A stretch of DNA of 64,000 nt from Exophiala sp. HKRS030 (lineage: Eukaryota > Ascomycota > Eurotiomycetes > Chaetothyriales > Herpotrichiellaceae): assembly GCA_023897205.1 (NCBI GenBank), contig JAHWDD010000008.1:2294001-2358000 (forward strand), given 5' to 3'. Each line of letters starts with the position of its first letter. Position 1 is the stretch's first letter. The notes below the pieces were generated by a model. That model had not been told where the DNA came from. It saw only the letters and a program-made list of their open reading frames with translations, and did not search any database. Below, piece by piece: positions 12,089 through 24,522 of this stretch. Both the position numbers and the translations under genes were made by a program.

Positions 12089-15000
12089 ATGAATCAACAG
12101 CCTCTCTACTCCGGAAACCGCCAGCCCCTTCCAACCTCTACCGGCGATCGCAATGGCTCATTACCGGCTCAGAACGTCCGGCCTCAAATCCAGCAGACTG
12201 AGAGCAATCAGAACCGCGCCGCGCGTTTCGAAGATGAGAAGAGGCGTATCATCGAGAGCTGCTTCAACAAGCGAGACCCCGACGGGATGCAGCTGGAATC
12301 CTACATAACTCACGTCAAGATTTCCGAAGATGCCGCGTACCCATCATCGCCGCCTCCTCCCGACTCCAATCCTCAAAACAAGAAGGACAGAGTCATTCTT
12401 GTCGCTGTTCGTCGCTCCGGCAAGGTTCGCGTCCACAAGGCACGCGAGAACGCCAATGGATCGTTTTCTATAGGAAAGACTTGGCCTTTGGAAGATCTCA
12501 GTGTCATCGTCTCGTACTATGCTCTTGTGCCTGCGAATCGTCAGCAGGAGATGGAGAAGCAGTGGGCGTCTAATACGGGTTTCACGGTCACTTTGGGGAA
12601 ACCATATTTCTGGTCGGCTCCCACTCAAAAAGAGAAGGATTTCTTCATTGCGAGTTTGATCAAGATCTTTCGCAAATACACAGGAGGAAAGACTCCCGAC
12701 TTGATAGGATTTACATCGCAGGAGGTCAGCGCACTAACCAATACTCCGGCGTCTGCTCAAGCTACTCCCACACAGAAAGCTGCCTTTTCTCCGATTATTC
12801 CACCTCCAGAGCGTTCGACTCCCTCGCCTCAGACCCTGAATCAGCCTCAGCCTCCACCTTCGATAGCTGCCATCAGCGGTGCCCGCCCACAATCACCCTA
12901 TACTCCCTCCATCCTCCGCCAAGTAGAGACGGCCAACGCATCGGTTCGCAAGAGCAAGGCACACTAAATCGCAATGAATACCGCCCGACGACACGAGAAG
13001 GGTATCAACAGCCTCCTTCATCAGGGACACCGCAAGGGTTGTCGGCGAGGTCGGACTGGTCTACTCCCTCACGAGAATCACCTCGACCACAGCAACCATA
13101 CGCTTCACTTTCTGTCCAGCCGCAAGACCGCAATCCATCGATATCAAGTAGTATCCAAGCTACTCCTCGGCCATCTCTCAGTCCAAAACCATCGCAGTCT
13201 TCGTTGCAACGTAACGAGCCTACTCCAGAGCCTCCAAACCTCAAACCCAACGGCCTGCTTGTGAACAAACCCGCAGGCTTAGACTACTCTGGAAAAAGGC
13301 TGGCTTCTATTCCAACTCCCGACCCGTATCGCAATGCGCCCGGAAATGACTTCTACGCAGGCTCTCGGCCCGGCACTGCGCACTCTGCATCAACCACAGA
13401 TCGTAGAACTCCCGAACCGCCAGCAAGTCTCCCACCAGTAAGCATTGAGCAGCCGTTGCCAGAACGGAGGCGCGGTGTCACTCCTGTGGCACCATCGTTC
13501 GAACCGAAGCCGATAGAGCCAACTCTTCCCCAAAGTCAGAGCAATAGCACTTTCGTCACTCCCGCGGGAACTCCAAGCGCTCTCGAGGACATTGAATCAA
13601 AGCCCGATGCCGGCTACTTCGATACGAAGAAAATTCCCACATCACAACAATCATCACAAGAAAACAAGTCACAATCAAATGGATCGCCAGCACCACAACC
13701 CTCAAACTATGATTCGACCGCGTACGAAAAGCCTCCTCCAAGCATTACAAATGAGGCCGTAACCGCCGAGCCAGCAGACACTGTTCCTATTCCGCCCAAG
13801 CCGGAGGAAGAGCATCGACCAGGCCTCGGACCCATGGTCAAGAAAAGGTCTGGGAAGGATATTGCCAGTCAATTTCGCAAAGCTGCTTTGGCTGCCGCTG
13901 CTACTCAGGCTTTCCAGCCTCGATCAGGTGGTGCAGGTGCTCGACTGAAGGCTATGCAAGAAAAGAATTCAAATGAGCCGGATGGTATCACAAGTGTCGT
14001 ACCAGCTCCTTTAATGCGGGGCATGAGTTCTGATAGCCAGAAGAGCGCCGTTCCCGAGCCTCCTTCCGTTGTCGACAAGGAACCTCCTTCCACAATTAAA
14101 ACTGGCTCAGAGGCAGTCCCTAGAGTCCAGCTCGAGCGTCAAGCGACCTCAGACAGCCTCACGCCTTCGTCAACCACCTCTCCAGCAATGCCCGTACCAA
14201 TCCCAGTTCCGGACACACCAAAGAAGGAAGAGCGACCGCTGCCTGAATCTCCAGACAAGACTCGATCCGGGTCGCCACAACGGAAGCGTCGTCAAAGACT
14301 CGAAGCTGAAGTAGAGAAACACTGCACCGCGCTAGGCATCGATCCGCGAATTCTTGATGGTCGTGGTGCTAATTTCAATGAACTGTTGACCGAATTTGGT
14401 TGGGAGGGCAGACTTTCACATCACCCAAAGATCGAAGATCTCGAGACTGAAATTCGCCGTGAAATCGGACGGGCTCAGGCAAGTGGTTGGTTGGGTCATG
14501 TTGAACAGCAGGAGGCTAAAGTTCAAGAATTGTCAAAAGCATTTGACAAAGCAATTGCGGAGTGTGAGGAGCTTGATGGTCTACTCACTTTATATGCCCA
14601 CGAACTTGACACCTTGCATGACGATATTGAATACATCGAGGCCCAAGGACAGGGTCTTCAAGTACAAACCGCGAACCAAAAATTGCTTCAGAGTGAGTTG
14701 GAGAGTTTGCTGACGACATTGACCATATCCTCTACAGATCTCCGTGCATTGCAGTCTGCACCGATTGACAGTCATTCCGGGGTCAAAGCAATCGAACAAT
14801 CACTCGCGTTACTATACCGAGCAATGCTCACCATCGATCCCGAAATTCGTCAGAACAAACTTCGTCAAGCGAACGCCTCATCGACGCAAAGGACTGGCCT
14901 AGGTGTGTATGCCGATACCGAGATTGGTCAAATGCGGGCAGTCCGACAGAAGAAGGACGAATACCGAGAAGAGAGCCTTATGTTCATGAATCGATTCAAT

Positions 15001-16694
15001 CAGTTCATGAAATCGATGTTTGCGAATGCTAAACAAAGAGTGAGCGAGGATAACTTGCCGAGCAACAGTTCTACGTCGTTGATTTCTCTCAACCTCAAAG
15101 CAAACAATGCCTCGAGGCAAGAGCTTTGGGTCTACCATCCGACCATGCTTTTTGTGCGGGAAGTCAACCAATATGAATGGTCTCTGTTGATTCGAAACTA
15201 TGAGATTGTATTCAAGGAGAACTACTCGGATCAATTTCGTGACTACGCCATGTCCATGCGCAAGACCGCAAGACGACCAACTGGAGAAGAACTAGAAATT
15301 CTGTTCACGCATCAAGAAAAGGAGAGGCCTGATGAGTCGCTGACGTCCACCGCAGCTCGAAAGCTCACGGTGAAGCGAGGAAGAACAGTGAAAACGAGTG
15401 CTCTCCGACGATCGATCGGTGGTAAGCAGGATGGCAGGCCTGAAGCTTGGGAGACCTTTGATACAGTACTGCAACAGCAAGCTTCAGCTATTGCAGAGGA
15501 GCAAAATTTTATTGTGCAGTTCTTCCATTTGGACTCACAATCAAATGCCGACTTCCCTGAAGTTGTCCAGTCACGCTCACCTGACCAACGAAAACTGCCT
15601 AATCTACAGGCTAAGCAATTGTACGACCCGGATAGAGATATGGCCAAAATTGTGCAGAATACAACTGAAGGCATCTATTCCTTCTGGCCAATGGAATTGC
15701 AAGGCCTTCTCGAGTGGGTTCTCAAATTGGACCAACTCCAGGGTGTTGGCGTCCTACTTTCGCTTGAACAGTGCCTGAACAAATATGAAGAGACCAACCA
15801 AGAGTTCATCAGTCGTACTGTCCGAGCCTTGCATGAACGACTCACAGGACTGTTTCATAAATTCGTGGACGAACAAGTCAAGGCCATTGAAGAAACCAAA
15901 GTCAAAGTGAAGAAGAGGAAAGGGTTGATCTCGTTTATGAGAGTGTTCCCTGAGTTCTCGGCGACTGTTGAAGATATGTTACCGCAAGACACTCCGGGTC
16001 ATCATGATACCATGGAAGTTCGATTCATTATTAATGATGCATATATAAAACTTCTCAAGGCTATGTGGGAATCCCTCAACTTCATCGCCAAAGATCATCC
16101 CGGTGCGTCAGGGGGCCTGCTCCTTCAACTGCTGCAACGAGCGGGGATCCGGAAGATAAGGAGACGCTGAATTACCATATCCTCTTGATCGAGAACATGA
16201 ACTTTTTCGTCGAGGAAGTCAAAACGAATCATAACGTGGTGTTGGAGGAATGGTCTGAGAAAGCATCCCACGATCAATACATGCACCTCTCCCAATATAC
16301 GGATGCTGTAATTCGACGTCCGCTTGGCAAATGGTTGGATTTCCTGGAAAGCACCGAGGCTCTGATGAAGTCGACCGATTCTTACAGCACTATCTCCAAC
16401 AAACCCAGTCACTCGAGAAGTTCGGCGAAAAAAGTATTGGCTGCATACGACAGTAAGGAAATTCGGAAGGGCATTGAAACTTTGAAGAAGCGTGTAGAGA
16501 AACACTTTACAGATGCTGAGGATCCTTCTTCACAAGCTGGCAGCAAGGTTTTGATTGCGAGAGTTTTGGACGAGTGTAGCATTCGGTACGCGCATGCTTG
16601 GGATCGGATGAAGCTGATCATCGAGCGTGTATATGATTCAAGCTTGGAGATTGATTGGAGGAAGGAAGACAGTGTGGCCATGTTAAAGAAATGA
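12089..16694 (+). CDS. sec3: Exocyst complex component Sec3, two frame breaks
   Basis: Sec3 marks exocytic sites and tethers secretory vesicles to the plasma membrane through PI(4,5)P2 and Rho GTPases. Single exon. Residues about 80-205 match the Sec3 PIP2-binding PH-like domain (KKDRVILVAVRRSGKVRVHKA; TWPLEDLSVIVSY). A long Pro/Ser-rich disordered region follows, then a coiled coil from about residue 735 (QRKRRQRLEAEVEKHC), then the helical Sec3 C-terminal exocyst domain from about 1000 to the end. The frame breaks between about 12880 and 12960, with no G/C run longer than three there, and at GGGGG 16111-16115. At the second break ASGG joins PAPSTAATSGDPEDKE. Two added bases give 1535 residues, normal for filamentous fungi. 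It lies next to and on the same strand as the RhoGAP gene, another polarity factor. Confidence 0.93.
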
Positions 16695-17857
16695 GCTCGA
16701 TATGGGTTGCAAGGTCACAGCTTTCGTGGGCTATGAAGATGTATTTGGTAGTATGTTCAAGACTGTCGACAGTATACTATGTTATCATCACCATGACCTC
16801 TAAAACAATCATCACTTGACAAACTGTGAGTACTCATTGCGGGATGCTCGTTGATATTCATGAAATCGTCTGATTGGACGCATGACTATAGGCAAATTCT
16901 TGTGTCAGGTTCCAAGATTTCAGGAAACGGGTCGAGCTGACGTCGCCTTGAGGTAGGTACGACGATTTGCATACCATTTCTGGACTTCTCGTATTGCCAT
17001 ACTGAGGGACAATGCATTCCACAAGCGGTGTAGAAGATATCACCCAACCTAGCGTAAGCCCCGATATGGCCGAGCTCAGTCTCGGCTTTTTCGCTTCGGT
17101 TCGCTGTATGTTAGCGATTGAGATGAACGTTGTATATAAGGTCACACTATGTCATATGTTGTTGACAGATCAAGTAGTCCACAGAATATCCTCTGGGAAC
17201 CGACAGCTGTTGTCTTCGCTCGTTATTTCGATACCACGCTCTACAGCCCCGAGATTTTTCACCAAGGAGGAAGAGACGCTGAGAGTGGGTGGTGGAATTG
17301 ACCGATCACTCCCGAATCCCACCAATTTAACCAGGGACTTGCCTGGTTGGGAAAGACGATTCGCGGCTGCCTGTCGATTATTTTCATCATTTTAACCACA
17401 GAGTGCGTCCTTGGAGGTTTCTACGAGGAAGACTCAGATCCATCATCAAGAGGAACAACTTTGGGATATTTCCTATCGTATGGGAAACCCGCCAAGCGTC
17501 AATTGATTGATTGATTGATAAGATTATAGACCCCCGTGTGCAAACCCGTCGGGGCCCCAACCGTCACGGAATTACGCCTGGCAAAGCAAGCAACGTCACC
17601 AGGACACGCGCCCATTAGCACCCGTGGCATCCAGGGATCACAGCCACCTGCCTATCCTTATTCCTTAACCCCACCGGATCCGAATCCATAAGCCGACGTC
17701 GGCCCAAAATAACCTAAACTTGAACTGAAGGTGACGACTGGACCCTAACGATTGGACGATCGCCAACTCTTGAGATCCGCCCAAAAAGACGCCATCATTA
17801 TATCACGGCAAATTCGATATATAGATACAAAGGAGTGCCCCTCCTCTTTTCTTGAAC
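16695..17857. other. Intergenic region
   Basis: Sec3 3' flank and promoter of the Apd1-like gene. Contains an (ATTG)4-type simple repeat near 17502-17518. No gene recognised. Confidence 0.5.
17502..17518. repeat. ATTG tetranucleotide repeat
   Basis: Four tandem copies of ATTG, seen directly. Short simple repeat, intergenic. Confidence 0.7.
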
Positions 17858-19291
17858 ATGACAAACCCACCCACATCGAAACCAAAACCCAAAACAAGGC
17901 CCAAACTACCAGGTCATCCTCGAACAATAACTCAGGGCATGTCCCTGTTGCGCAACGTCAAGGCGTTTCTCACTCCAAGTGGGGGAAACAGCAGCGTCGA
18001 TCTCAGCAATGACATTAAGACCACAAATGGACGCGGCACAGGATTTGTCACAGCCAAGACTGAATCTGATCTCTTCACACCAACAGACCCTCAGGTAGAT
18101 GGCGATGAATGTCTACATGATTGCTCGACATGTACAGTCGAATACCCACGGAAATTTGCTATCGACGAGGATGATCATCTGTTCGGTCACGTCAAAGGTT
18201 GGAGTTCGCATCTGATAGTTGGCACGGGGAAGACTGACTGGGTGCGTGATGTGATGGATGAAAAGGGAAGTGTCATGGAGGCCGTGGGTAGGGTTGGTAT
18301 CGAGAGGAAGAACGGGAAGGTCATGTTGAGTGCTTCAGATATGCCAACGGGTGGAGATTATGGCCGTGATCATGATGAGGCCGACGATGGTGAGGAAGGC
18401 AGCGATTGTCTGTTGTTGCCGGCTTGGAAGATCGTGGAGAGAGTTAGACCTACCCAGGTGGACAGGTTAATGAAAGAGGTTGTGGAAATCAGCGTTACGA
18501 ACGAAATGCCACTTACGAGAAGAAAAGCTGGCAATGAGGAGAATGGTGAGACTCCCACGACGACAGACACAAACGGACAACAAAGCAATATACCTGATAT
18601 GGATGCTCTGCAAATCGGAGGTGGCAAGGATTCTACAATAGCGACCACAAACTCAACATCGGGTTCAAATACAGCGTTGCCGTCATCGTCACGGGCAGAC
18701 ACGGAAGAATCATCAGAAGAGCAAGGGACATCCTCACAATCACAAAAGCCGACAGACCCGAAAAACACCACTCTTGATACTCCCACTTTGAAACCTTCTA
18801 TTTCATCAACCTTTCGCACGCGGCCAATTCCACACAAATACTTGATCCTCATGTGCAGCCACAAAACACGGGACGCTCGATGTGGACAATCTGCACCTTT
18901 ACTCCGGAAAGAATTTGAACGTATCTTGCGACCGATGGGTTTATATCGCGATCTCCACGACGATCGACCGAATGGTGTAGGTGTCTACTTCATCAATCAC
19001 GTCGGAGGCCACAAATATAGTGCAAACGTCATGATCTATCGGAGAGGAGCTGCGGAGGATGGTATTGGGCAAGAAGATCCTGGAGAAGCAACGCAGTTGA
19101 TATGGCTAGCCAGAGTTCGTCCTGAGGACTGTGAGAACATTGTTAGGTTCACTGTGTTGCAAGGCAAAGTCGTGAAGCCAAAAAGACAGTTGAGAGGTGG
19201 CTTTGACAGGGAGAGGGAGTCGCCAGTTGGTGAAACAGACGTTGAAAGAGAAGAGAAGATGTCTGGACTAGATGGATCGAAGCGACAATAG
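17858..19291 (+). CDS. Apd1/sucrase-ferredoxin-like protein
   Basis: Single-exon protein of 477 residues, of the sucrase/ferredoxin-like family that includes yeast Apd1 and Aim32. These have a thioredoxin-like fold and, in Apd1, a [2Fe-2S] cluster held by Cys and His. Visible: an early Cys cluster (ECLHDCSTC), a low-complexity acidic and Ser/Thr-rich insert (about residues 220-310), then the conserved C-terminal core with LILMCSHKTRDARCG and the H-x3-H motif NHVGGHKYSANV. These match the Cys and His regions that bind the cluster in Apd1. The first ATG is at 17858; an internal ATG at 17939 could start a shorter form. The role is probably redox or iron-sulfur related; the exact substrate is not known from sequence. 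Confidence 0.82.
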   Translation: MTNPPTSKPKPKTRPKLPGHPRTITQGMSLLRNVKAFLTPSGGNSSVDLSNDIKTTNGRGTGFVTAKTESDLFTPTDPQVDGDECLHDCSTCTVEYPRKFAIDEDDHLFGHVKGWSSHLIVGTGKTDWVRDVMDEKGSVMEAVGRVGIERKNGKVMLSASDMPTGGDYGRDHDEADDGEEGSDCLLLPAWKIVERVRPTQVDRLMKEVVEISVTNEMPLTRRKAGNEENGETPTTTDTNGQQSNIPDMDALQIGGGKDSTIATTNSTSGSNTALPSSSRADTEESSEEQGTSSQSQKPTDPKNTTLDTPTLKPSISSTFRTRPIPHKYLILMCSHKTRDARCGQSAPLLRKEFERILRPMGLYRDLHDDRPNGVGVYFINHVGGHKYSANVMIYRRGAAEDGIGQEDPGEATQLIWLARVRPEDCENIVRFTVLQGKVVKPKRQLRGGFDRERESPVGETDVEREEKMSGLDGSKRQ

Positions 19292-19607
19292 ATATACCAA
19301 GGATGCGTATGATTCTAATGAGATCCACCAAGAGTGCATGGCAGCTGTTAATGAATGAGAATAGCTACACTAAACGAAAGAACCTTAACCGACAATGCGG
19401 GCCTAAGTTACGTACCTGCAGGTAGGGAGAGTACATACATGACAACCTCGCCAGCCAACTACAGATCGACAAGCATTAACCCAGCTCAACTGAAGATGCT
19501 CGCCACGTTGGTAATCCCTTGCTACTTTTCCCAACTCAGCCTCGCACCGAGCACCCAATCGGCACATGCATGAGACCAAGCTGTTCATGAAAGACCCTCT
19601 TCCTTCT

Positions 19608-19630
19608 CCACATTCCACATTCCACATTCC
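19608..19630. repeat. CCACATT heptamer tandem repeat
   Basis: About three tandem copies of CCACATT followed by GCTTCGCTTC-type sequence. Seen directly. Confidence 0.6.
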
Positions 19631-19900
19631 GCTTCGCTTCCCTTGTCTTCACTTCGCTTCGTACAAGTTTACAAGCAAATGGTAGCAACTTACCTAAGAA
19701 TGGATGGCCCTGATCTACCGGCCCGACCCAGGGCCACATGCCGGAGACTGCAGCATACGATGTAGGGTCGCGAGCATGCTGGAGCAATTCATTGTCTGGT
19801 GATGGCGATAGACGATTACATGAGTTCGAGAGGTCTGGACCACGAGATACGACATACGAGATGCCAGACACAAACCTACTCATCTATCCACCTAGTTACT

Positions 19901-19921
19901 TAGCTAGCTAGCTAGCTAGCT
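19901..19921. repeat. (TAGC)5 simple repeat
   Basis: Five tandem TAGC units plus a T. The array is self-complementary. Confidence 0.8.
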
Positions 19922-20019
19922 GATCAGACAGCCTTGCAGTAGGCCGACCGTTTGATCTGATCCTCACCTCCCTTGCCACCGGTACGGTCGGGACCGTAGT
20001 GGAGAAGAATACACATGGA

Positions 20020-20037
20020 GTACTCCGTACGGAGTAC
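20020..20037. repeat. Perfect 18-bp palindrome GTACTCCGTACGGAGTAC
   Basis: The two 9-bp halves are exact reverse complements. It contains both orientations of the dispersed TACTCCGTA motif, overlapped at the central TA. Confidence 0.85.
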
Positions 20038-22519
20038 ACAGAGCTAAGCAGGCTCGTTCGACCCAATCGGCTTGTGCATTAATCGGCATGTGCATGCAGC
20101 AACGACGTGTGAATACGAGGGCGATCGAGGGCATGGTTGTCCCCGTGCGAAGTATGAGAGGGTGGAACGAAAAGAGTCTGAGGTCTAACCGTTATGATCG
20201 GTCCTTGCACCTATGACAGACAGGACGGGGTGGGGACAGGGAGAGAGAACCGTTTGGTGGTTACGACAGCTCATGTTTGGTTTTGATTGTGTTGGCATTG
20301 CTGCGGCTCCTGCTTTTATTTGCTGGATTACTGGTGGTATTATGTATACAGCAGAAGTTTGCCATGTGACGCTCTCCGTGGATGGGTGTTGGCCATGGAG
20401 CGCTGGCTCATGTTCTTTGGACTTGAAAACCGGCGGGTGGTGGTTGGCACATTCGCGGGTCCACGACAGAGTCAAAACATGTGAGAGACGCGTCTGTATG
20501 AGTGTCCTGGTGAGCATGACTAAGTACATGCTACCGACTTTCGAGACCATGTCAGACACCGGTTGCGAGAATTAGATACTACTTGGTTGCAAGTATCGCT
20601 GCTGGATGGGGAGTCTTGCGCAGCCTTGCAGTTGGCTAGCGGCATAGCCTCTCCCATGTCTGACCAATCGGCGCCTGCATAAGTGAGGACAACAACCAGC
20701 AGATGTCCACACACCAGATACATAGCCATGTGGAACGTGGACCTGCCACGTTCTCGTATCTGCTGTCACTTGGTCAATGGCATGTCAGTATACCATTAGT
20801 ATCTGTGCCTGCTCGCTTGTAGTGTCCATGCGTGCCGTTTCATGTGAGAGTCTGAGGGCCAAAGGCAAGTCCTATCCTTGTGGCCGACTCCTGATTCGTC
20901 CAAACTGCGGGAAAGGGATGCGAAGTGTCTACCGTAACTCGTTATGTGCAGTGGATGGCGTTGTCGATTATCTAGTTAGCCTGTCATGGTGGGAATATAC
21001 CCTGTTCATTATGCAGTATCCGAGCATGATACGAGGTGCCAATTCTGGAGTCTGGAGCATGCCGAGTACACTACCGTTAGGCTTGTGAGAGTGGTTCATT
21101 GAGGTGGCATGGCGTGGACGTCTTAGGAAATTTGCTTACTAGCTTCACCAGATATTGGGCCTTCATCATCTCGTATAGACGACCAGGTGATGGGAGCAGG
21201 TCTGTCGTGTATTGTTTTCGCAGGTGTACACATGACCTGTTTTCTTTTGCTTGGTTTAACCAGGAGTCGTTTTATGACTGATACAAAACCACCAACAGTG
21301 GCTACGCCTTGCCAGTTTGCAAGAATTATCATGACTTTGATAGCTGCGTGGACCTTTAGGCGGAAGTGATCTGGTCGCTGGCTCTGAGGGAGTTCTCCAT
21401 GCGGAAAACGGTCATTGGAGCTACAATAGTGGACGATTAGACGACGTCGAAAATAGACATAAGACAATGTGTCTTGATTTGACCATCCTCTCATTAGCGA
21501 AGAGCCATCCACTGCACGTGAACCTCATCTTGGCGAAAGAGTGCCTTCAGGAGTGTTGGGTTGGCCAGATAGGTACTTAGATGGGCCTTTATACCTCATC
21601 CGGAATACCAACCTTACCTTTTCGCCGTACGGCATTTAATTGACAGATCAGGGCTAAGAGCTAAGAAGAAATGCGCGATGAGCCCAACATTATCACCACA
21701 GATCTTCCGCGAGACAGTAGGTGCAGGGCACGTGATTGCAAGGTACTAGCGACGAAACCTAGCAATTGTGTCTTACCAGGAAAAAAGTGCACAACAAAGT
21801 CCTTGCACTTCGTTTCTGTAACAATTTCACCTTCTTGAGGGAAGAATTGGTAATATGAGCAACACCTGATAAGTTGCAATACCATGTAAATGTCATAAAA
21901 AATTAGACTGTAGACAATAGTCTTGGTTTTGCCCAATGATCATTCCTCGACGAGGATAACATCAAGCTTGGGAATAAGACGTCTCCCTACACAACCTTCA
22001 ACCACCGAGCGCGCGAATTCCCTTTGACAGGATTCGGCGCTTCAGATGGAGGACCCTTGCGGACAAAAGGTTCTCGGGTTAATCTCAGTTCTGCTCGACC
22101 GGATGATAAACATTAATGGGGATGCTTAATGTGCTCCATGGGGTTGTGTCGAGGACGTCAAGCGAGATGCAACCTTCAATATCCCGAAGGACAGAAAGGA
22201 TCAAGCGTTGACTCAGAACGTGTTTGTTAAGAAGAAAAGGAAGAGAAGAGGAGATCAAAGAGATTTTTGTACACGATGGAAAATTTAAACTTTGATGCCA
22301 AGCTGGTGGCTAGTTCATGTGGCCAATTCCTGTGGCTCAACTGAGCGAACCGCAGCCTCACCCGGCTTGCATCCATAATCCTAACTTGCGCGGTTCGTTC
22401 TCGCAACTCGATATTTCTGCCTGATTGACTTCATCCGAAATCTGACTCGCATATCTGACTTATCGAGATACGGTCCGTGTTAGATAGTCGAGAGTCTTTG
22501 GGTATCACAATCGGTCAAG

Positions 22520-24522
22520 ATGGCCGCCGCAGACATCGAACAGATGAACAAGCTCCGTAAGAGTCTGGGCTTACCATTATTGAACGTAAGTGGTTCACAA
22601 CCTCCACCCACTTCTGAAGGACCAAAATTCAAATCACATTCTACAAGCGATGACGACGAACACAAAAGCGATGGCGAGATAGCCTCAACCCTTGAGACTC
22701 GTGAAGCAGCAGGCTATGAAAATTGGAAACAACTACAAGACGAAGAGAAGAAAAGACTTGATCGGGAAAAGAGGAAGAAGGAGATCCAAAAGGCTAGAGA
22801 TGCTGATGCACGCGTGAGGAAACTCGAAGGTCGGGGTCTCGGGACCTTGACGCTGCTGGCGATCTCGATGCAAAAGCCTGGCTCAAGGGACAAAAGAAGA
22901 GACAGAATAAGATCGAGCGTGAACGAGCCGAACGACTAGCAAAGGAGTTGGCCGAGCGCGAGGCTCAGGCAGCGGTCGAATACAGTTCCAAAGATCTCGC
23001 CGGAGTTCAGGTGGCGCATGAGATTGGTGATTTCGACAGTGTCGATACCGAGCAAATCCTCACACTACGGGATCAAGAAATCGGAAAGGATGACGACAGT
23101 GATCAGGAGGATGTTCTTGAAAACGCTGAGATCTTGGCGCAAGATGCACTCAAAGAGAAGCTCGATCTCAAGAAGCGGAAAGTGTATGATGTCAACGACG
23201 ATTCAGACAAGGGTTTACTCTCTCAGTACGACGACAAGAAGCGAAAGGCATTTACCCTTGATGGCCAAGGCGCGACTATGGAAGAGAGAGAGGCCAAGCG
23301 TCAACAAATTGGAGAGAAGCTGAAAACCACCATTAGTCTCGACTTCTTCAAGCCTGAACCCGTCTCGGATTATATGGAAGTCAAGATCAAGAAACCAAAG
23401 AAGGAGAAAAAGAAGCCTAAAAGGCAGAAGGAAGTAGATGAGGATGACATATATCCCGTTGACCAGAATACCAATGGCGATGCAATGGAAATCGATTCTT
23501 CAACAACAGCTGCGCCTTCAAAGTCTCGTTCATACCAAGAAAACTTCAATGATGACGACGACTTGGCGAATGCATTGGCTAGTAGTAGACGAGCAGCTTT
23601 GAAAAAACAGAAGCGGAAGCCAGAAGACATCGTCAAGCAATTGAAGCAGGAAGAACTGGAGGAGGCCGATGCTGATGTCGAAGCTAATGGAGGCCTTGTT
23701 CTTGACGACACGACGGTTTTTCTCGACAACATCTCTTCTAGACCTAGAGACGAGCAAAGCGAGCGTCCGGTGAAACGATCCGTCGAGGGACCTGGTGTTC
23801 AAACACCAGGGGCAGTCCTAAAGGAAGAGGAAGATGATGAAGATCAGGCCATGGGCGAGGCGTACAATGGAGTGGAAAATGAGGAAGAGCTTCTTGATCG
23901 TTTGCGGCGTGAGCAATCGACACATACCCCAGACATTTCACATTCAGGGTTGGATGAGGAAAAGACCATGGACCAAGGCCTTGGTGCAGCATTAGGGCTG
24001 CTGAGACAACGTGGCTTGGTCAAAGAAACCGAGGCTGGCAGCAAGAACAGTCTCTACAAGGACAGGCAGAAGTTCATTATCGAGGCACGACTCCGAGAAC
24101 ATGATGCGGAACAACGAGCTCGAGCACAACGCGAGCGTGATCGACAGTCTGGCAAATTGACCAATATGTCGGTCAAGGAGCGAGAAGAACATGCTCGTTG
24201 GCAAAACACGCAACGTGAACACCAGAGTTCAATTCAAGCAGCGGCTGCTTTCAATCGCGAGTACAAGCCTGACGTGACGTTGAAGTATATCGACGATGAT
24301 GGTCGTTCGATGAACGCGAAAGAAGCTTTCAAACACCTCAGTCATCAATTCCACGGCAAGGGAAGTGGAAAGCAGAAGACGGAGAAACATCTGAAGAAGA
24401 TTGCAGAAGAAAAGAAGAGAGAGTCGGCGAGTGTTCTTGATAGCAGTAAGGCTACGGGAATGCACAATGCTCAAGGGGCGATGGGGAAGAAGAATAAAGA
24501 AGCTGGTGTTAGATTGGCCTGA
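22520..24522 (+). CDS. snu66: SART-1 family protein, U4/U6.U5 tri-snRNP component (Snu66-like), one frame break
   Basis: A nuclear splicing factor needed for tri-snRNP function. Single exon. The protein is charged and Lys/Glu-rich throughout, with the N-terminal QMNKLRKSLGLPLL motif, the helical stretch GQKKRQNKIERERAERLAKE, and the C-terminal SART-1 signature running from SLYKDRQKFIIEARLRE to LKYIDDDGRSMNAKEAFKHL. The frame breaks at GGG 22841-22843 (or the nearby GGGG 22833-22836). One added base joins KLEGRGLG to DLDAAGDLDAKAWLKG and gives 667 residues with no stop. The ATG at 22520 opens the conserved N-terminus, so the start is well supported. Confidence 0.93.

Larger units (their letters stand above)
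19292..22519. other. Gene-poor intergenic region with palindrome and simple repeats
   Basis: About 3.2 kb without a recognisable gene. Contains a heptamer array (CCACATT-type, about 19608-19630), (TAGC)5 at 19901-19921 and a perfect 18-bp palindrome at 20020-20037. Reading frames here are short and resemble nothing I know. Confidence 0.5.
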
